7,372 nucleotides of DNA, from assembly GCA_937885735.1 (NCBI GenBank), contig CALABN010000017.1:1-7372 (forward strand), in the 5' to 3' direction. This DNA comes from an uncultured Bacteroidota bacterium (GTDB lineage: Bacteria; Bacteroidota; Bacteroidia; Bacteroidales; SZUA-534). Of this stretch, positions 6,508-7,372 are shown one piece after another. Position 1 is the first letter of the stretch. Each line of letters starts with the position of its first letter. The translations under genes and the position numbers were made by a program. Below the pieces are notes generated by a model, which saw only the letters and a program-made list of their open reading frames with translations, had not been told where the DNA came from and did no database searches.

Positions 6508-7185
6508 TTATTTCGCGCAGTCGATAATGTCGTTGAGCAGACGGCACATTGGATACAATGCCTTGTGCGCCCCGGCGATGTAGGAATAAAGACGGTCTGA
6601 TGCGACCATTGAATCGGTCAGCGTTGCCGATGCGATGTAATGCTTGTATTTGAGCAAATCGGCGTGAACGAAATCAGGGTCGTAGCCGGCGGGCACCTTC
6701 TTAAGTTTCTGGTAGTCCCACAAACCGCTGTAGTATTTCTTGAATTCGGCGCTTTCAATGATTTCTAGCAAATCTTCGGGGACGGAATATAGTTCGTTGC
6801 GGACGGCCTTGAGAATGTTCTTGTCTTCAATCCAAAGCCCGCCGCCGCACATTGAAAGGTTGTGTGGCTCAAACTGAATGTAGAAGCCGCAACGTTGGCT
6901 GTTTTTCCCGCCCAAGGCGATATTTGCAGCAAAATGTGTCTTGTAGGGTGTCTTGTCGGGCGAAAAGCGCAAGTCGCGGAAAATGCGGTAGATGCTCTCC
7001 TTTGCGGTGACGCCGACAAATTCGGGATTGGTTTCGGCCATTATTTCAATCATATCGCCAATCAACTGGGTGAATTCGGCCGATGCAGTCTTGTACCAAT
7101 CACGGTTGGCATCGAACCACTGCTTGTTGTTGTTCTGTTGCAGTTGGGCAAGGAACGGCATTATGTTGTTTGCGGGATTTATCAT
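6508..7185 (-). CDS. DUF2461 (TIGR02453) family protein
   Basis: The 225-aa product matches the DUF2461/TIGR02453 family of unknown function. The N-terminus has the FLAQLQQNNNKQWFDANR type motif (11-28) followed by a helix with W30/Y31. The central hallmark IFRDLRFSPDKTPYKTHF spans 68-85, with CGFYIQFEP (99-107) next and the late PAGYDPDFVHADLLKYKHY (165-183). No signal peptide or membrane segment; probably cytoplasmic. Length is typical for the family and no motif is missing. It faces the GSCFA gene. Its ATG at 7185 lies only two bases from a 7-bp tandem repeat array that occupies the whole region where a ribosome-binding site and probably part of the promoter would lie, which is unusual. 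M9 (7161) is the next possible start, but the family motif begins at residue 11, so the longer form is preferred. Confidence 0.9.
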   Translation of the reverse strand: MINPANNIMPFLAQLQQNNNKQWFDANRDWYKTASAEFTQLIGDMIEIMAETNPEFVGVTAKESIYRIFRDLRFSPDKTPYKTHFAANIALGGKNSQRCGFYIQFEPHNLSMCGGGLWIEDKNILKAVRNELYSVPEDLLEIIESAEFKKYYSGLWDYQKLKKVPAGYDPDFVHADLLKYKHYIASATLTDSMVASDRLYSYIAGAHKALYPMCRLLNDIIDCAK

Positions 7186-7187
7186 AG

Positions 7188-7247
7188 AAATTCAAAATTC
7201 AAAATTCAAAATTCAAAATTCAAAATTCAAAATTCAAAATTCAAAAT
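7188..7247. repeat. 7-bp tandem repeat array, unit AAAATTC, about 8.6 copies
   Basis: Seven perfect AAAATTC units run from 7194 to 7242. They are preceded by AAATTC (7188-7193) and followed by AAAAT (7243-7247), with no interruption. On the DUF2461 coding strand the unit is GAATTTT, and the array ends two bases before the start codon. Each unit contains TTTG on that strand (the -33 word), and GAATTTTG is one mismatch from the TAnnTTTG -7 box. Perfect identity of units suggests recent or ongoing expansion by slippage. Confidence 0.95.
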
Positions 7248-7278
7248 GGCTAAACTTCTCAACTTTATCAAATAAAAA

Positions 7279-7358
7279 CTCTGTGTTAACTCTGTGCAAC
7301 TCTGTGTAATCTTTAAATTACACGAAGAACCACAGAGAATTCATAGAGAACCACAGAG
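7279..7358. repeat. Inverted cluster of CTCTGTG / CACAGAG heptamers
   Basis: Three CTCTGTG words start at 7279, 7290 and 7300. After a centre come three words of the inverted type at 7331 (CACAGAG), 7342 (CATAGAG, one change) and 7352 (CACAGAG). Both triplets have the same 11- and 10-base steps. The centre holds a perfect 7-bp inverted repeat GTGTAAT/ATTACAC (7304-7310 and 7317-7323, 6-nt loop). The whole could fold as a long imperfect hairpin. It is noncoding in all frames as far as I can see and resembles short interspersed repeats of environmental bacteria; it could also act as a bidirectional terminator or protein-binding site. Its full extent may continue past the right edge. Confidence 0.75.
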
Positions 7359-7372
7359 AAAGAAAAAATTCA

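Noticed and set aside
6862..7275. 137-codon plus-strand open frame ending in a NSKFKIQ-type repeat
   Set aside because: The repeat peptide is simply the translated AAAATTC array, and the rest is antisense to DUF2461. The ATG at 7246 gives only nine codons.
7188..7358. Possible CRISPR array
   Set aside because: The 7-bp units have no spacers, and the CTCTGTG words are far too short and closely set to be CRISPR repeats. No cas genes are present.

Overview
The window looks like a chromosomal segment from a member of the Bacteroidota, most likely Bacteroidales. The evidence is the gene order DUF177/YceD - L32 - PlsX - FabH, a GIN-domain (DUF2807) exported protein, a GSCFA-family protein, a DUF2461 protein, and promoters of the Bacteroidetes type (TTTG ... 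TAnnTTTG). Genus cannot be fixed by reading alone. Most genes are ordinary core or conserved-hypothetical genes. I see no phage, plasmid, insertion sequence, CRISPR, tRNA or rRNA.

Layout. 1-1265 (minus) is the N-terminal 421 codons of transketolase, cut by the left edge; it has its own -7 box at 1311-1318. 1455-4152 (minus) is a compact operon transcribed yceD -> rpmF -> plsX -> fabH, with gaps of 15 and 32 nt and a one-base TAATG overlap. It joins a ribosome-linked protein and ribosomal protein L32 to the first steps of phospholipid and fatty-acid synthesis. A promoter box at 4174-4181 places the yceD start at the ATG of 4152. 4427-5119 (minus) encodes an exported GIN-domain protein built from seven about 19-residue Ser-Gly repeats, and it ends in a strong intrinsic terminator (4361-4400). 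Divergent from it, 5342-6334 (plus) encodes a GSCFA/SGNH-like protein behind a consensus promoter (5289-5319). Convergent with that, 6508-7185 (minus) encodes a DUF2461 protein.

The DUF2461 gene is flanked on both sides by short-repeat DNA. Downstream (6366-6485) lie CACGAATTAC/CGTGAATT, AT-rich and GTAGAGACG-like fragments. Upstream is a 7-bp tandem array (7188-7247) that ends two bases before the start codon, then an inverted cluster of CTCTGTG/CACAGAG motifs (7279-7358). These repeats are the least ordinary part of the window. The heptamer array touching a start codon is the best candidate for length-variable expression.

No stretch longer than 300 bases lacks a gene. The five intergenic regions (1266-1454, 4153-4426, 5120-5341, 6335-6507 and 7186-7372) are described through their promoters, terminator and repeats. 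I do not see convincing evidence for a previously undescribed multigene system here.
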